64,000 nucleotides of DNA, taken from contig JACVTC010000188.1 of assembly GCA_016946835.1 (NCBI GenBank), positions 124,001 to 188,000 on the forward strand. The letters are read 5' to 3'. The translations under genes and the position numbers were made by a program. The stretch comes from Neocallimastix lanati (nom. inval.). Its lineage: Eukaryota; Neocallimastigomycota; Neocallimastigomycetes; Neocallimastigales; Neocallimastigaceae. Of this stretch, positions 46,713-59,627 are shown piece by piece (the stretch's first letter is position 1; the number at the start of each line of letters is the position of its first letter). The notes under the pieces were generated by a model, which saw only the letters and a list, made by a program, of their open reading frames with translations, was not told the DNA's origin and did not search any database.

Positions 46713-46745
<33 letters not shown>

Positions 46746-47296
46746 TATAATACTCTATATGGTAATAATAATTATAACAGTAATTATAATAACAATAATA
46801 ATTATAATAATTTCTATAACAGTAATATTAATAGTAGCAATAATAGTAATTATAATAATTTCAATAACAGTAACAATAATAATAATAATAATAATTTTGG
46901 TAACTATAATAATAATTCCAATAATAATAATATTAACAATGGTAATTATAATTTTAGGAACAACAACAATAGAGGAAAAAATAATTATAATAACAATGAT
47001 AATTATAATAATAACAATTATAGCAATAATAATTATATTAATAGCAATTATAACAATAATAATTATAATAACAATAATATGTATAATAACAATAATAATT
47101 ATAATAGAAATAATAATTATAACAGTAATAGTAATTATGGAAATAATAATTATAATACTAATAATACTAATTATGACAACTATAGCAATGATAACTACAA
47201 TAATGCAAGAAATATTGAAGAAATAACAAATAAAAGTAATCCTAGGTACTTTGATAATCAAAATCCTCATCAGCAAAATATTAGAAGCGATAGCAA

Positions 47297-47306
<10 letters not shown>
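45735..47306 (+). CDS. Element D Gag with Asn-rich tail
   Basis: 523 residues from ATG 45735. Gag core at about 1-180 (D-I-D-T-W-I-E-D-F, L-K-I-K-P-N-E-N-I-K-N-F-N-Y-R-Y, A-V-R-A-E-K-A-E-K), CCHC knuckle C-Y-L-C-G-E-P-G-H-K-A-R-E-C near 257-270, then about 200 residues dominated by Asn with Tyr. The core resembles J and H Gags. The frame is intact, so it can probably join or form particles. The tail is built on AAT/AAC triplets and is longer than in C or E. Confidence 0.92.
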
Positions 47307-49123
<1,817 letters not shown>

Positions 49124-49169
49124 TGCCTTATAAATTTTAAAATTTATTATTTCATACAAATATTCTTTA

Positions 49170-49188
49170 GACTTCAAGGGACGAAGTC
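49170..49188 (+). promoter_or_regulatory. Conserved 3' hairpin, element D
   Basis: GACTTC-AAGGGAC-GAAGTC, identical to A and E, here in noncoding sequence. Its survival where no protein is encoded shows it is kept as DNA/RNA signal, not for its S-R-D-E-V coding. Confidence 0.8.
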
Positions 49189-49209
49189 TGATCTAAAGCG
49201 TGGGCGTTC

Positions 49210-49888
49210 TGATACAAGATGAAAAGAAAAATAATGATATTTTAAAATTATTATTAAATTATATTAATTATATAAAGTTTGTAAAATATATATTATTATA
49301 AAATTAATTATATAAAAATGATGAATTATATTAATTATAAATCATATAAAATAATATTATTATAGTATAAAATTTAATTATTATAATATAAACTTTTATA
49401 TTAATGTTTATATAAAATATAACAATTATGATTTAATATAGAGATAATAATTATAAAAAAAAAATATATAAAAATATTATAAAAAAAAAAAAAAATGTTT
49501 TTGTTAAAAAAAATTATTGATATAGGTTAATTAGTAATAGTTGATTTAATATAAGAAAAATGTTTTAATTAGTTAAGATAGTAGTTTAGTTATTAGTTTT
49601 AATAAAATTAGTTGTTTAAGTAATTAATTGTAGAATATTATAATTAAATTATAATTATTAATAGTTAATTAATATGATAAAAATAAAATAAAATAAAATA
49701 AAATAAAATAAAATAAAAATAAAATAAAATAAAAATAAAATATTACAAAACAAATATCATAAAATAAAAATTTTTAAATAATTAAATAAAATAATTAATA
49801 TTATTATTAGAATATATAATTTAATACAATTCCCCAGTGTAGCGCCCAAAACTATTGTAAATACGAATATTTAAAATATATCGTATCA
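49210..49888 (+). repeat. Element D 3' LTR
   Basis: 679 bp, as the 5' LTR. Followed by ATTT, then TG (the two duplicated bases of E) and the G6 LTR. Confidence 0.95.
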
Positions 49889-49894
49889 ATTTTG

Positions 49895-50774
49895 TGTAAT
49901 AATTCTATTAAGAACTAACTCAAAATAGAATTATTAACTACAACTTAACGACTAATTCATTAAGTTGAGAAAATAAAATAAAATAAATTTTTTTTTTACC
50001 TTTAATGTAGAGTTTATTATAAAATTAATTATAATAATAACACAAAATGTAAGAGAAGAATTGTTTGTATAAATTGATCTTAAAAATATGTTTTTGAATA
50101 AAATATTTTTATTAATTTATTAAAGTTAAAAATATAAAAATGTTACTATTATAACTATGTTTTTTATAATAATAACTCTTGATTTCTCAAAGAGAACTCA
50201 AGAGCCTTATTTATATTTTTTTATGAAAATAAGGTTAAATAAGAAAGGGTTTTCTAATCTTAACAAATCTCTTATCTAGGAAAAGATTAGATAGAAAAAC
50301 CTAGATAAGTTTTCGATCGATATTCTATCCATATCGATCATCGCATTAATTAAGTAAAACCGATTACTTCTAAAAAGTAATTGGAAAAAATCTTAATTAA
50401 CCGATTTTCCAATCTAATGATCGAAAATAAAAGAATAAAATAATAAAAGATATTTCGATCATATAATTTATCCTTATATTAAAAATATAAAATTAAATAG
50501 TTAATAAAATACAGAATACATTATAAAATACAGAATACATTATAAAATACAGAATAAAATACAATACAAAATACATTAAATACAGTAGAGAATTTAGCAT
50601 ATTGTAAATATATTATTTAAAATTAATTAAATAAATTTTGTTAAATTAATGAATATTTAAAATTAAATTAAATAAATTTAATAAATATTATATGTAATTA
50701 AATAAAGTTATAGTTATAATAACTTAACTAAGAAAATATAATTATTTGCTAACAAATAATTATAGATTCTTACA
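49895..50774 (+). repeat. G6 solo LTR (best-preserved family member)
   Basis: TGTAATAATTC to GATTCTTACA, 880 bp; duplication TTTTG (49890-49894 and 50775-50779). Hairpins: CTCTTGA...TCAAGAG (50176-50204), CTTATCTAGG...CCTAGATAAG (50271-50309), GATCGATAT...ATATCGATC (50315-50339), TTAATTAAG...CTTAATTAA enclosing CCGATTACTT...AAGTAATTGG (about 50346-50400), GATCGAAAATA...TATTTCGATC (about 50419-50460). No coding capacity. Confidence 0.9.
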
Positions 50775-50777
50775 TTT

Positions 50778-51513
50778 TGATACAGATTGGAATTCTTAAG
50801 CATAAAATTATTAGAAAGCTTGAATAATATCTAACCTATTCAACAACAAATTAATAAATTAAAATTTGAAATTAAAATCATAATAAAAAGATTTATTTTA
50901 ATTAAATTCTAAAACTCGAAATTATACTTTAATTCTATTTTAATTTTTAAAATAATGAAATACTAATGTTAATTAATTTCTCTTTTTAATTAAAAGTAAA
51001 TAGTTTGTAAACAATTTTCTCTTTTTTTTTATTATTTTGAATTCTTTGTTTATAATAATTCTTGTATTAATTGTTTATTTGTTTATTTTATTGTTTATTT
51101 TTATAAATATAATTATTCTTAATTATTTTATTATTAAAAATTGTAAATACTTTAAATTATTGTAAAAATATAAATACTTGTAAATATTTTATAAAATTAA
51201 TTTCTCGTTGTTATTAGAAATGTAATAAAAAAAATAATAACCAAATATTATAATAATAAATAATAATAAAAATTAATAAATAATAATAAAAATTAATAAA
51301 TATAATAATAAAAATTAATTCTAAACACAAAAGAAATGTATAATTTTGAAAAATTAATAACAATTCAGTGTTAAGCTAGAATAATAATAACTTAATTATT
51401 AATAATAATAACATAAATTCATTCATATTAAATTTATATTAATTCAAACTTGATACATCTATTATCACTTTTGAAGTAATAACTTCAAATTAAGATAATA
51501 GAATCGTTTGTCA
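50778..51513 (+). repeat. Element E 5' LTR
   Basis: TGATACAGATTGG to TCGTTTGTCA. 736 bp, same length as the 3' LTR. Confidence 0.94.
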
Positions 51514-51515
51514 AT

Positions 51516-51535
51516 TGGTGGAGAGTGAGTGATAT
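51516..51535 (+). promoter_or_regulatory. Element E primer-binding site (tRNA type)
   Basis: TGGTGGAGAGTGAGTG, 2 nt after the LTR; first nine bases as in C and D. Confidence 0.65.
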
Positions 51536-51590
51536 AACTCCTATACGAGTAAGTTATATCTATTTTAATTATTCAAGTAGATTTAAGTAG

Positions 51591-51641
<51 letters not shown>

Positions 51642-51649
51642 AATTATTA

Positions 51650-51961
51650 GGACGAGTGTTAGAATACTCGGTTATACGTTGTTTTTGAGTGTATTCAATA
51701 AGCTCATTTGCAACTCGTTTAGACGAATCTATTTGGTTAGAGACTGCGTAAAGGATTACTATAAAAGACGTAATCTAATCCCATATCTCTTCAACAGAGT
51801 GAGGTTGCAGTAAACGAGTTAACAACGGTTAATGCGCTTAGATCACCGAAGGTCTAAGATTAAATATATAGTTTTAAAATTTTCTTTTAAGGGTTTACTT
51901 GTTCCCTTTTTGTTATATTAACACCGCCGGTTTTTTTTTTATGGTTGTGAGGCAAAGGTGT
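51650..51961 (+). ncRNA. Conserved structured 5' leader RNA, element E
   Basis: GAGT-GTTAGAAT-ACTC near 51654-51669; GATTAC...GTAATC (about 51753-51774); CTTAGA-TCACCGAAGG-TCTAAG (51837-51858); AACACC-GCC...GGC-GGTGTT with a GGTTTTTTTTT and TGGTTGTGA loop (51920-51961). The TCACCGAAGG hairpin and the last hairpin match I (and C) with different, complementary stems. The AGTAGGTTA hairpin is not found here. Confidence 0.65.
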
Positions 51962-52170
51962 TAATTAAAATAAAATTGTATACAAATACTACTATCTACA
52001 GTCGAAAGAATAATTAAAAAAAAAAAAAAAAAAAAAAAAAATTTTTTCTTTTTGCAAGAATAAATAAAAAAGAAATAAGTAAAATAATTCATAAATTCAT
52101 AAATTAAGATAAGCGAAAATATAAATTGTAAGGTTTCTTTTTAAAATTTATAAATAAAATAATAATAATA

Positions 52171-53139
52171 ATGGAAAATTCAACCAAGGCAATAACCTTT
52201 AATAGGTTACCTATATTAGGGAAGGATAAGGTTTCCTTTGAGGAATGGCATTTTTCGTATGAACGCTGGTGTAAAGCTAATAAAATAGAAGAAGAAGAAG
52301 ATAAAATTGAATACTTAATCTCCTTAACTACAGATATAGCGAGAACCATTGTATTCAATTCACTAAACAAAGAAGCACCAGATAGTTACAAAACTATAAT
52401 AAATAAATTAAGAGGACATTTCAGAGTCTCTACCTCTAAAAATGCCAGATTATTGGAATTATCTACAGTCACTATTAAAAAAGGGGAAAGAATTTCTGAA
52501 TTTGATGTAAGATTCAATACCCTATGTAATCAAGTGAATTTAGAAATTAGTGACCAAGTTATCACTTCATATTATATTAATGCTTTTAAGAATTGGGGTA
52601 AAATTTATGAAGCCTTATTAGAAGAGGAACCAACCTCACTTCAGGATGCAATGAAAATAACATCCAAGAAAGGAAAAATTATTGCTTTAATGGAAGAAAA
52701 TAAAAATAAATATAAAAAATTACACGGAGTTAACAAGAAAGAAATAAAAGATTTCAATGAATCTAAAAATTATAATAATAATTATAACAATTATAATTAT
52801 AGAAATGATTATTTTTCAACTTCAAATTCCAGATCGAATAATAAGCAATATAACAACAATAATAATAATTATAATCGTTACGATAATAAAAATAAACATA
52901 ATGATAACTATAATAACAATATAAGAAATAATAGGCATAAAATGCAATCAAGAGAAGAAATAAACAAAGGAATTGAACATAGAATGAACACTTTAAGGTA
53001 CCCTCAATCAACAATAGAAGATTTAGATGACATTACAAAAAAATTAGAACAATTAAAAATAAATTTTTGTGTACAATGTAAACGAATTGGTCACAAAATG
53101 AATGATTGCCCTGAAAACGACGAAAGCCATTTAAATTAA
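52171..53139 (+). CDS. Element E Gag
   Basis: 322 residues from ATG 52171. Core: F-E-E-W-H-F-S-Y-E-R-W, E-Y-L-I-S-L-T, I-N-K-L-R-G-H-F, I-K-K-G-E-R-I-S-E-F-D-V-R-F; Asn/Tyr-rich region about 195-255; CCHC knuckle C-V-Q-C-K-R-I-G-H-K-M-N-D-C near 300-313. It would build the particle. The stop TAA follows the slippery heptamer. Confidence 0.93.
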   Translation: MENSTKAITFNRLPILGKDKVSFEEWHFSYERWCKANKIEEEEDKIEYLISLTTDIARTIVFNSLNKEAPDSYKTIINKLRGHFRVSTSKNARLLELSTVTIKKGERISEFDVRFNTLCNQVNLEISDQVITSYYINAFKNWGKIYEALLEEEPTSLQDAMKITSKKGKIIALMEENKNKYKKLHGVNKKEIKDFNESKNYNNNYNNYNYRNDYFSTSNSRSNNKQYNNNNNNYNRYDNKNKHNDNYNNNIRNNRHKMQSREEINKGIEHRMNTLRYPQSTIEDLDDITKKLEQLKINFCVQCKRIGHKMNDCPENDESHLN

Positions 53140-53179
53140 TAATCGGGAGTACGCAATCTCCCAGGACAATTAAAATTGC
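53130..53179 (+). promoter_or_regulatory. -1 frameshift signal, element E, possible pseudoknot
   Basis: T-TTA-AAT (53130-53136); spacer TAATAAT; GGGAG (53145-53149), 8-nt loop TACGCAAT, CTCCC (53158-53162). Loop GCAAT (53153-53157) can pair with ATTGC (53175-53179). Confidence 0.8.
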
Positions 53180-56100
53180 AAATGAAAATGAAAATGAAAA
53201 TGAAAATGAAAATAATTTCGAAAGAAGTGAAAATGACAAAGAAAATTTCACTAAAGAAGAAAGTAATATTGAAAGAAATTCTTCAAACTTTATCGGTACA
53301 GTACAAAAGAGAAAAACTTCGACAAGAAAATTAAATAACAAATCTATAGTAAAGCCTTCATTATTAAGTGAACCCAAAACAAAATTAGTAAAACAACAAA
53401 AGAAAGTAATTAAAGATGCTAGAAGAAGAAAGCTTAGCAATTCTGAAGAAAATGAACCAAATACTAGTGATGATATAGTGATGGAAGTTAATGAAGAAGA
53501 AAATAGCAATGAAAATGAGATTAATGGAGCCTCATATATTGAAAGTAATAATGAAAAAGAATCAGAAAAACCAAAAACTATTAAGAAAAGAAAAATGACC
53601 AATATCCAAATGTTAAATGAAAATGAAAAGTTTAGTATAACTGAAGAAGCTAATAACCTTTTTCCAAAAATTAGTTTATCTCAATTATTATCTGCAAGTC
53701 CGTCCATTAGAAAAGAACTTGAACAAGGTTGTAAACCAAGAGTTGAGAAAATTCTTTGTTCCTTAACTAATACAAGTCTTCCTATTATTTGTGGTGAAAT
53801 AGATAATAAGACATTTAAAATCTTATACGATACCGGTGCAAACGTTAATGTTATAACAAATAATTGTCTAGGCAAACTAAAACATAAAGTAATTAAACAA
53901 TGTGAAAATTTAGAAGATATTACCATTGTGGATGGTACTAAAGTAACTACAAATAGTTACATTGAATTAAAAATAAACGTAAATAATAGATTAACTATTA
54001 CAGAAAAATTCTATGTAATTAATTATACGAATCCATATTTTGAAATTATATTTGGTAGAGGAATTCAGAAAAAGTATCGTTTGTATATAGATCCAGATGA
54101 TGATGCTGTCTACCAGAAAATTAAGAAAGGAATTAAACAAGTAACCTATATAATTAATAGTAAATTAGAAATACCTCTTGTTAATTCCATTATTATAGAA
54201 AAAGATGAACAACAAGAGTTCATCGATACATTAAATAAAATTATTGAATCTGTCCCGGAAAAATTTAAGACAGAATTTAAAAATTTAATTGAGAAGTATA
54301 AAAACTGTATGGCAACTTCAATGTCACAATTAAGTACAGCTAATTTAGAACCACATTCAATTGTGACAATTAGTAATAAACCTATAAAATTAAAACCATA
54401 CAAATTATCAAAAGAGCATGCAGATATTCTTAAATCGGAAATAATTAAACTATTAGAAAAAGGACTTATAGTTCCTTCACATTCTCCATGGTCTTTTCCT
54501 GTTCTATTAGTTCAAAAGAAAAATGGGAAATGGAGAATGTGTATTGATTATCGCAAATTAAATGAAATTACTATAAAAGATTCTTACGCACTACCATTTA
54601 TAGATGAACTAATTTATTCAGTAAATGGTGCGACGGTATTCTCCGCATTAGACTTATATTCTGGATATCATCAAATTCCAATGAATCCAGAAGATATAGA
54701 GAAAACAGCATTTACCACAAAATTCGGCAATTACAATTTTAAAGTAATGCCATTTGGCCTTACCAATGCTCCCGCTACCTTCCAACGGGAGATGAATAGA
54801 ATATTACTTCCTTTAATCGGTAAATGTTTATTTGTTTACTTAGATGATATTGTAATTTATTCAAGAACTCTTGATGAACATCTTAAACATTTAAAGTTAG
54901 CTTTTGAAATATTTTCTAAATACAATCTTTCTCTTAACTTACAAAAATGTAAATTCTTTCAAGAAAGTGTTGAAGTATTAGGTCATGTTCTAACATCAAA
55001 AGGATTAAAAACAATTCCATCAAAAGTACAAAGTATTGCTTTGTGGGACAATCCTAAAGATGTAAGTGAACTTCGTTCTTTTTTAGGTTTAGCTAGTTAT
55101 TATAGAAAATTTATTCAAAATTTCTCAATTATTGCTGACCCTCTTTTTAAGTTATTAAAAAAGAATTCAAAATATATATGGTCAAATGAATGCGAAGAAG
55201 CTTTCGAAAATATTAAAGAATGTTTACTTAATGATCCAATATTAAGTTACCCAGATTTTAAAAAGGAATTCATCATTCGTACTGATGCTTCTCTTAAAGG
55301 TATTGGTGGTGTTCTTTTACAGAAGGAAGAGGATAGTCTTGAACATCCTATCTGTTGCGTAAGTAGAACACTCTCTACATCTGAAAAGAATTACTCCGTA
55401 ACGGACTTAGAAGGATTAGCTGTTATATTTAGTTTAAAATATTTTAGTCAATATATATTAAGCAATAAAAATTTAACAAAATTTATTACGGATCATAAAC
55501 CATTACTTGGGTTTTTCAAAAAAAGCATTCCTACTTCTAATCGTCATGCAAGATGGATAGAAGAATTTAACAAATATAAGATTGAACTTATTTACGAGAA
55601 AGGAAAGAAAAATGTATTCGCTGATGCGTTATCAAGATTACCTTCTAAAAATTCAAAAGGAATTATTCAATGCGCTAATGCAATATTAGCCGACTTTAAT
55701 CCAAGGGATTTGGATCTACCAGAAGGTATAATAAAATACTTCACTAAGAATTATCAAGTTGTTGATAATACTCTATATTATAAAAAAGATGATCTTTATT
55801 TAAAAGTTATCTATAAAGATGAAGACAAAAAGGATATTATTAATCGTGCCCATTTAGTAGGACATGAAGGAGCAGAGAAAACTACTAATAGAATTATGCA
55901 ATCTTACTATTGGCCTGGCATTTGGAATGATGTAAGAATGTGGATAAAAAGTTGTCACAAATGTCAAACATGCAGGCCTAAACCATTTCCAAAAAGTTCT
56001 GGAGATAATGCTACCCCTGTTGAACAACCATTTACTAGAGTAGGACTCGATATAATAGGACCGTTACCAACTACTAAAAATGGTAACAATTATATAATAA

Positions 56101-56900
56101 CCTTAGTCGATTATTTTACCAAGTGGGTTGAAGCTAAAGCAATCCCGAACATGAAATCCGAAGAAGTAATAAAATTTCTTGTTGAAATATTTACAAGACA
56201 TGGACCACCTGAAATAATAATTACCGACAATGGTAGTTCCTTTATCTCTGAAGTAACAAAGATGATGATTGACCTTTATGGTTCATGGGTTCATTACGTT
56301 TCCCCGCATCATCCTGAATCGAATGGAATGATTGAGAATCGAAACAGAGAAATAGGGAAGTTATTAAGATTATTAGTAGAAAATGAGTCTGAATGGGATG
56401 AATATCTTCCATCGGCTTTATGGGCCTTAAGAACTACTAAAAATTCAAAAACAAAATTTAGTAGTTTCGAATTACTTTATGGCAGACACGACACTTGGCC
56501 ATTAGAAGTCATGTTCCCCGATATTTATAAAGATCCAAATGAATCAGAAGAAGAATATATATTTCGACGTTTCTTAAGACATCAAAATTGGGTAAAACAG
56601 GCTACTGAATATTCAGAATATGCAAATAAATATTGGGAACACCGTATTGGATTTCAAAATGCACTAAAGAAGAAATATAAACCAGGAGATTACGTAATGA
56701 TAAGACTTATAGGAAGAAGTAAATTAAATCCTTACTTTTACGGACCTTTTAAAGTTGTTAATAAACAAAAATTCAATACCTTAGTATTAGAAGATCCAAC
56801 TACTGGAAAACTCTTAAATAGAAATGTTCATATTAAAAATGTTTTTCCATATGTACTTCAAGAAAATTCTTTGACTTCAAGGGACGAAGTCATCTCTTAA
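53130..56900 (+). CDS. Element E Pol (protease, RT, RNase H, integrase), made by -1 frameshift
   Basis: Open in the -1 frame from the slippery site to TAA 56898-56900, about 1256 residues. Glu/Asn/Lys-rich linker; I-S-L-S-Q-L-L-S-A-S-P (about 180); protease Y-D-T-G-A-N (about 232, canonical); RT M-C-I-D-Y-R-K-L-N, Y-L-D-D (about 570); RNase H R-T-D-A-S-L-K-G, T-D-H-K-P-L-L, D-A-L-S-R-L; integrase HHCC (H-L-V-G-H-E-G ... C-H-K-C-Q), D in G-L-D-I-I-G-P (about 972), D in T-D-N-G-S-S-F, E in M-I-E-N-R-N, GPFKV domain. It ends L-T-S-R-D-E-V-I-S, coding over the conserved 3' hairpin. Confidence 0.95.
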   Translation, partial: FKLIIGSTQSPRTIKIANENENENENENNFERSENDKENFTKEESNIERNSSNFIGTVQKRKTSTRKLNNKSIVKPSLLSEPKTKLVKQQKKVIKDARRRKLSNSEENEPNTSDDIVMEVNEEENSNENEINGASYIESNNEKESEKPKTIKKRKMTNIQMLNENEKFSITEEANNLFPKISLSQLLSASPSIRKELEQGCKPRVEKILCSLTNTSLPIICGEIDNKTFKILYDTGANVNVITNNCLGKLKHKVIKQCENLEDITIVDGTKVTTNSYIELKINVNNRLTITEKFYVINYTNPYFEIIFGRGIQKKYRLYIDPDDDAVYQKIKKGIKQVTYIINSKLEIPLVNSIIIEKDEQQEFIDTLNKIIESVPEKFKTEFKNLIEKYKNCMATSMSQLSTANLEPHSIVTISNKPIKLKPYKLSKEHADILKSEIIKLLEKGLIVPSHSPWSFPVLLVQKKNGKWRMCIDYRKLNEITIKDSYALPFIDELIYSVNGATVFSALDLYSGYHQIPMNPEDIEKTAFTTKFGNYNFKVMPFGLTNAPATFQREMNRILLPLIGKCLFVYLDDIVIYSRTLDEHLKHLKLAFEIFSKYNLSLNLQKCKFFQESVEVLGHVLTSKGLKTIPSKVQSIALWDNPKDVSELRSFLGLASYYRKFIQNFSIIADPLFKLLKKNSKYIWSNECEEAFENIKECLLNDPILSYPDFKKEFIIRTDASLKGIGGVLLQKEEDSLEHPICCVSRTLSTSEKNYSVTDLEGLAVIFSLKYFSQYILSNKNLTKFITDHKPLLGFFKKSIPTSNRHARWIEEFNKYKIELIYEKGKKNVFADALSRLPSKNSKGIIQCANAILADFNPRDLDLPEGIIKYFTKNYQVVDNTLYYKKDDLYLKVIYKDEDKKDIINRAHLVGHEGAEKTTNRIMQSYYWPGIWNDVRMWIKSCHKCQTCRPKPFPKSSGDNATPVEQPFTRVGLDIIGPLPTTKNGNNYIITLVDYFTKWVEAKAIPNMKSEEVIKFLVEIFTRHGPPEIIITDNGSSFISEVTKMMIDLYGSWVHYVSPHHPESNGMIENRNREIGKLLRLLVENESEWDEYLPSALWALRTTKNSKTKFSSFELLYGRHDTWPLEVMFPDIYKDPNESEEEYIFRRFLRHQNWVKQATEYSEYANKYWEHRIGFQNALKKKYKPGDYVMIRLIGRSKLNPYFYGPFKVVNKQKFNTLVLEDPTTGKLLNRNVHIKNVFPYVLQENSLTSRDEVIS
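56873..56891 (+). promoter_or_regulatory. Conserved 3' hairpin, element E
   Basis: GACTTC-AAGGGAC-GAAGTC overlapping the last codons of Pol; the tract TTAAGGGCCGACG and the LTR follow. Confidence 0.8.
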
Positions 56901-56912
56901 GGGCCGACGAAT

Positions 56913-57648
56913 TGATACAGATTGGAATTCTTAAGCATAAAATTATTAGAAAGCTTGAATAATATCTAACCTATTCAACAACAAATTAATAAATTAAAAT
57001 TTGAAATTAAAATCATAATAAAAAGATTTATTTTAATTAAATTCTAAAACTCGAAATTATACTTTAATTCTATTTTAATTTTTAAAATAATGAAATACTA
57101 ATGTTAATTAATTTCTCTTTTTAATTAAAAGTAAATAGTTTGTAAACAATTTTCTCTTTTTTTTTATTATTTTGAATTCTTTGTTTATAATAATTCTTGT
57201 ATTAATTGTTTATTTGTTTATTTTATTGTTTATTTTTATAAATATAATTATTCTTAATTATTTTATTATTAAAAATTGTAAATACTTTAAATTATTGTAA
57301 AAATATAAATACTTGTAAATATTTTATAAAATTAATTTCTCGTTGTTATTAGAAATGTAATAAAAAAAATAATAACCAAATATTATAATAATAAATAATA
57401 ATAAAAATTAATAAATAATAATAAAAATTAATAAATATAATAATAAAAATTAATTCTAAACACAAAAGAAATGTATAATTTTGAAAAATTAATAACAATT
57501 CAGTGTTAAGCTAGAATAATAATAACTTAATTATTAATAATAATAACATAAATTCATTCATATTAAATTTATATTAATTCAAACTTGATACATCTATTAT
57601 CACTTTTGAAGTAATAACTTCAAATTAAGATAATAGAATCGTTTGTCA
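56913..57648 (+). repeat. Element E 3' LTR
   Basis: 736 bp copy of the 5' LTR. Followed by ATTT and the F LTR. Confidence 0.95.
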
Positions 57649-57652
57649 ATTT

Positions 57653-58114
57653 TGATACGTGACCACTATAAAAATGGTATTTAGGTAGATTCTTTAGGTT
57701 AAAGAAATACTTAAATATTATTGGTCAATAATTTTATAATAATATATATAATTTTAGAATAATAATTATTAAACGGAGAATTCTTTTATTTATAAGTTTA
57801 TACTTATGATAAATTAATTCATATAAATAGCTATTTTATATTTTATTTTAGTATAGTTAAAAAGAGATATTATATATATTTGAGATAATTAATTATAATA
57901 TTTATATAAGAGAGTAATAATAATAATTTATGTAATAATTAATAATTAATAATAAATAAAGAGAACATTAAAAAGATATATTTATTACTTTATTTTGTAT
58001 TATTGTATGTGTTATTTCTAATTAATATTAGAATATATTATTTTGTCATAATTCCTTATTGTCATTGCCCATAAATAAATATTAATTTAGATACATAAAT
58101 AAAATATCGTATCA
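57653..58114 (+). repeat. F-type solo LTR, array 2
   Basis: TGATACGTGACC to AATATCGTATCA, 462 bp, with ATTT on both sides (57649-57652, 58115-58118). No internal region remains. Confidence 0.85.
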
Positions 58115-58120
58115 ATTTTG

Positions 58121-58917
58121 TGTAATAATTTCATTATAATATTTATTATAACAAAATTATTAACTACAACCTGATACTAACATCAAGTTGAGAAAATAAG
58201 AAAACAATTAGAAAAAATAAAGAAAATTTTAACTTATCTTGACAGAGAAGAGTCTATTATAAACAAATATAATAAACAACACAAAATAAAAGAACACTTA
58301 TTGAAAATGTTTGTAGATTTTATTAATTATTATTATATATTTATTAATATTTGTTATATAATAATAACTCTTGATTTCTCAAAAATTTAGAGAAATCAAT
58401 AGCTATTTATACGAAAAATTAAATAATAAAATTTTATAAATTTTATATAAAATAATAATTTAAAAGGTTTTCTAATCTTAACAATTATCTTATCTAGAAA
58501 AAGATTAGAAGAAAAAACTAGATAAGTTCTTTAAGGAAAAACCAATTTATTATTATAATAAATTAGAAAAAACCTTAAGTCCGATAAAATTGATTTATAT
58601 TTTAATAAGAAAATAAAAAAACTTTAAAGTCCGTTAATTCAAATTTTAATTAAAAATAATAATTAAATAATTAATTTATTACTATAAAAATTAATAAAAA
58701 TTATAATTAATTAAATAAATTAAATAAAATAAATGTATACTAAATAAATTTAAAGAAAAAATTTTTTAATTAAATTAAAACTATAATTAAATGTACAAAT
58801 ACATGTTAACTTGATAAATAATTACTAATTTAATGAATGAATGTATAAATTATGTAATAGATAAATAATCAAATAAAGAAATTATAATTATTTAACAAAT
58901 AATTATAGTTTCTTACA
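58121..58917 (+). repeat. G7 solo LTR
   Basis: TGTAATAATTTC to GTTTCTTACA, 797 bp; duplication TTTTG (58116-58120, 58918-58922). Its hairpins are altered but paired: TTGATTTCTC...GAGAAATCAA (about 58371-58408) and CTTATCTAG...CTAGATAAG (about 58489-58527). Confidence 0.87.
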
Positions 58918-58920
58918 TTT

Positions 58921-59455
58921 TGTTACGAGACAATAAAAAAAAAATGAATAATAATTAAATATTCAATTATATACAAAAAAGATTATAATATTTGTTAACA
59001 ATACTTTATAATAATTTATATTAATATTTTATAATAGTTTTATATCAATATTTTATAATAGTTTTATATTAATATTTTATAATAGTTTTACATTAATATT
59101 TTATAATAGTTTTATATCAATATTTTATAATAGTTTTATATTAATAATAGTTTTATATTAATATTCTATAATAGTTTTATATTAAAATCTTGTGATAATT
59201 TATATTAAAATTTTATAATAATTTATATTAATGATTTATAATAATTTTATATATAAATTCGAAACCAATTAAATTAAAATTTTTAATACTAACAAATCAA
59301 ATTGATAGAATATTAAATATTTAAGAAATTATGAAAATAAAATAATTAAAAACTCTCTCTTTCAAAAATAAAAAATTATTTAATAAAGATAAATATATAT
59401 AATCGAATATATTATTACTATAATAAATTTTAATAATTACCTGTGTTGTCCCAAA
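58921..59455 (+). repeat. Element H 5' LTR (right end uncertain)
   Basis: Begins TGTTACGAGAC immediately after the array spacer. The partner LTR is outside the window, so the end is uncertain; a possible primer site TGGCGAGCTATGC begins at 59459. It includes an array of about 24-bp ATATTTTATAATAGTTTTAT units (about 58995-59230). Confidence 0.6.
58995..59230 (+). repeat. ~24-bp tandem repeat in H LTR
   Basis: Repeated ATATTTTATAATAGTTTTATATTA with small variants and one shortened copy. Confidence 0.75.
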
Positions 59456-59627
59456 ATCTGGCGAGCTATGCAGGACCCAAAATAGTAATAATATGAAAAG
59501 ATTATAAAATTAGAAATTTTCAAAGATTGATGGATGAATAATAGAACAAAAAAAAATATAAACAGAAAAATATATATTAAGTAATAATAATAATACTATT
59601 TAATTAGTAATAAACATAAAGTTATTA

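Larger units (their letters stand above)
50778..57648 (+). mobile_element. Element E: complete Ty3-like LTR retrotransposon
   Basis: LTRs 50778-51513 and 56913-57648 (both 736 bp), spacer ATTT on each side (left copy now before G6), tRNA-type primer site, structured leader, gag, frameshift signal, full pol, 3' hairpin. G6 inserted at its left edge, duplicating its first two bases. It appears coding-intact. Confidence 0.94.
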
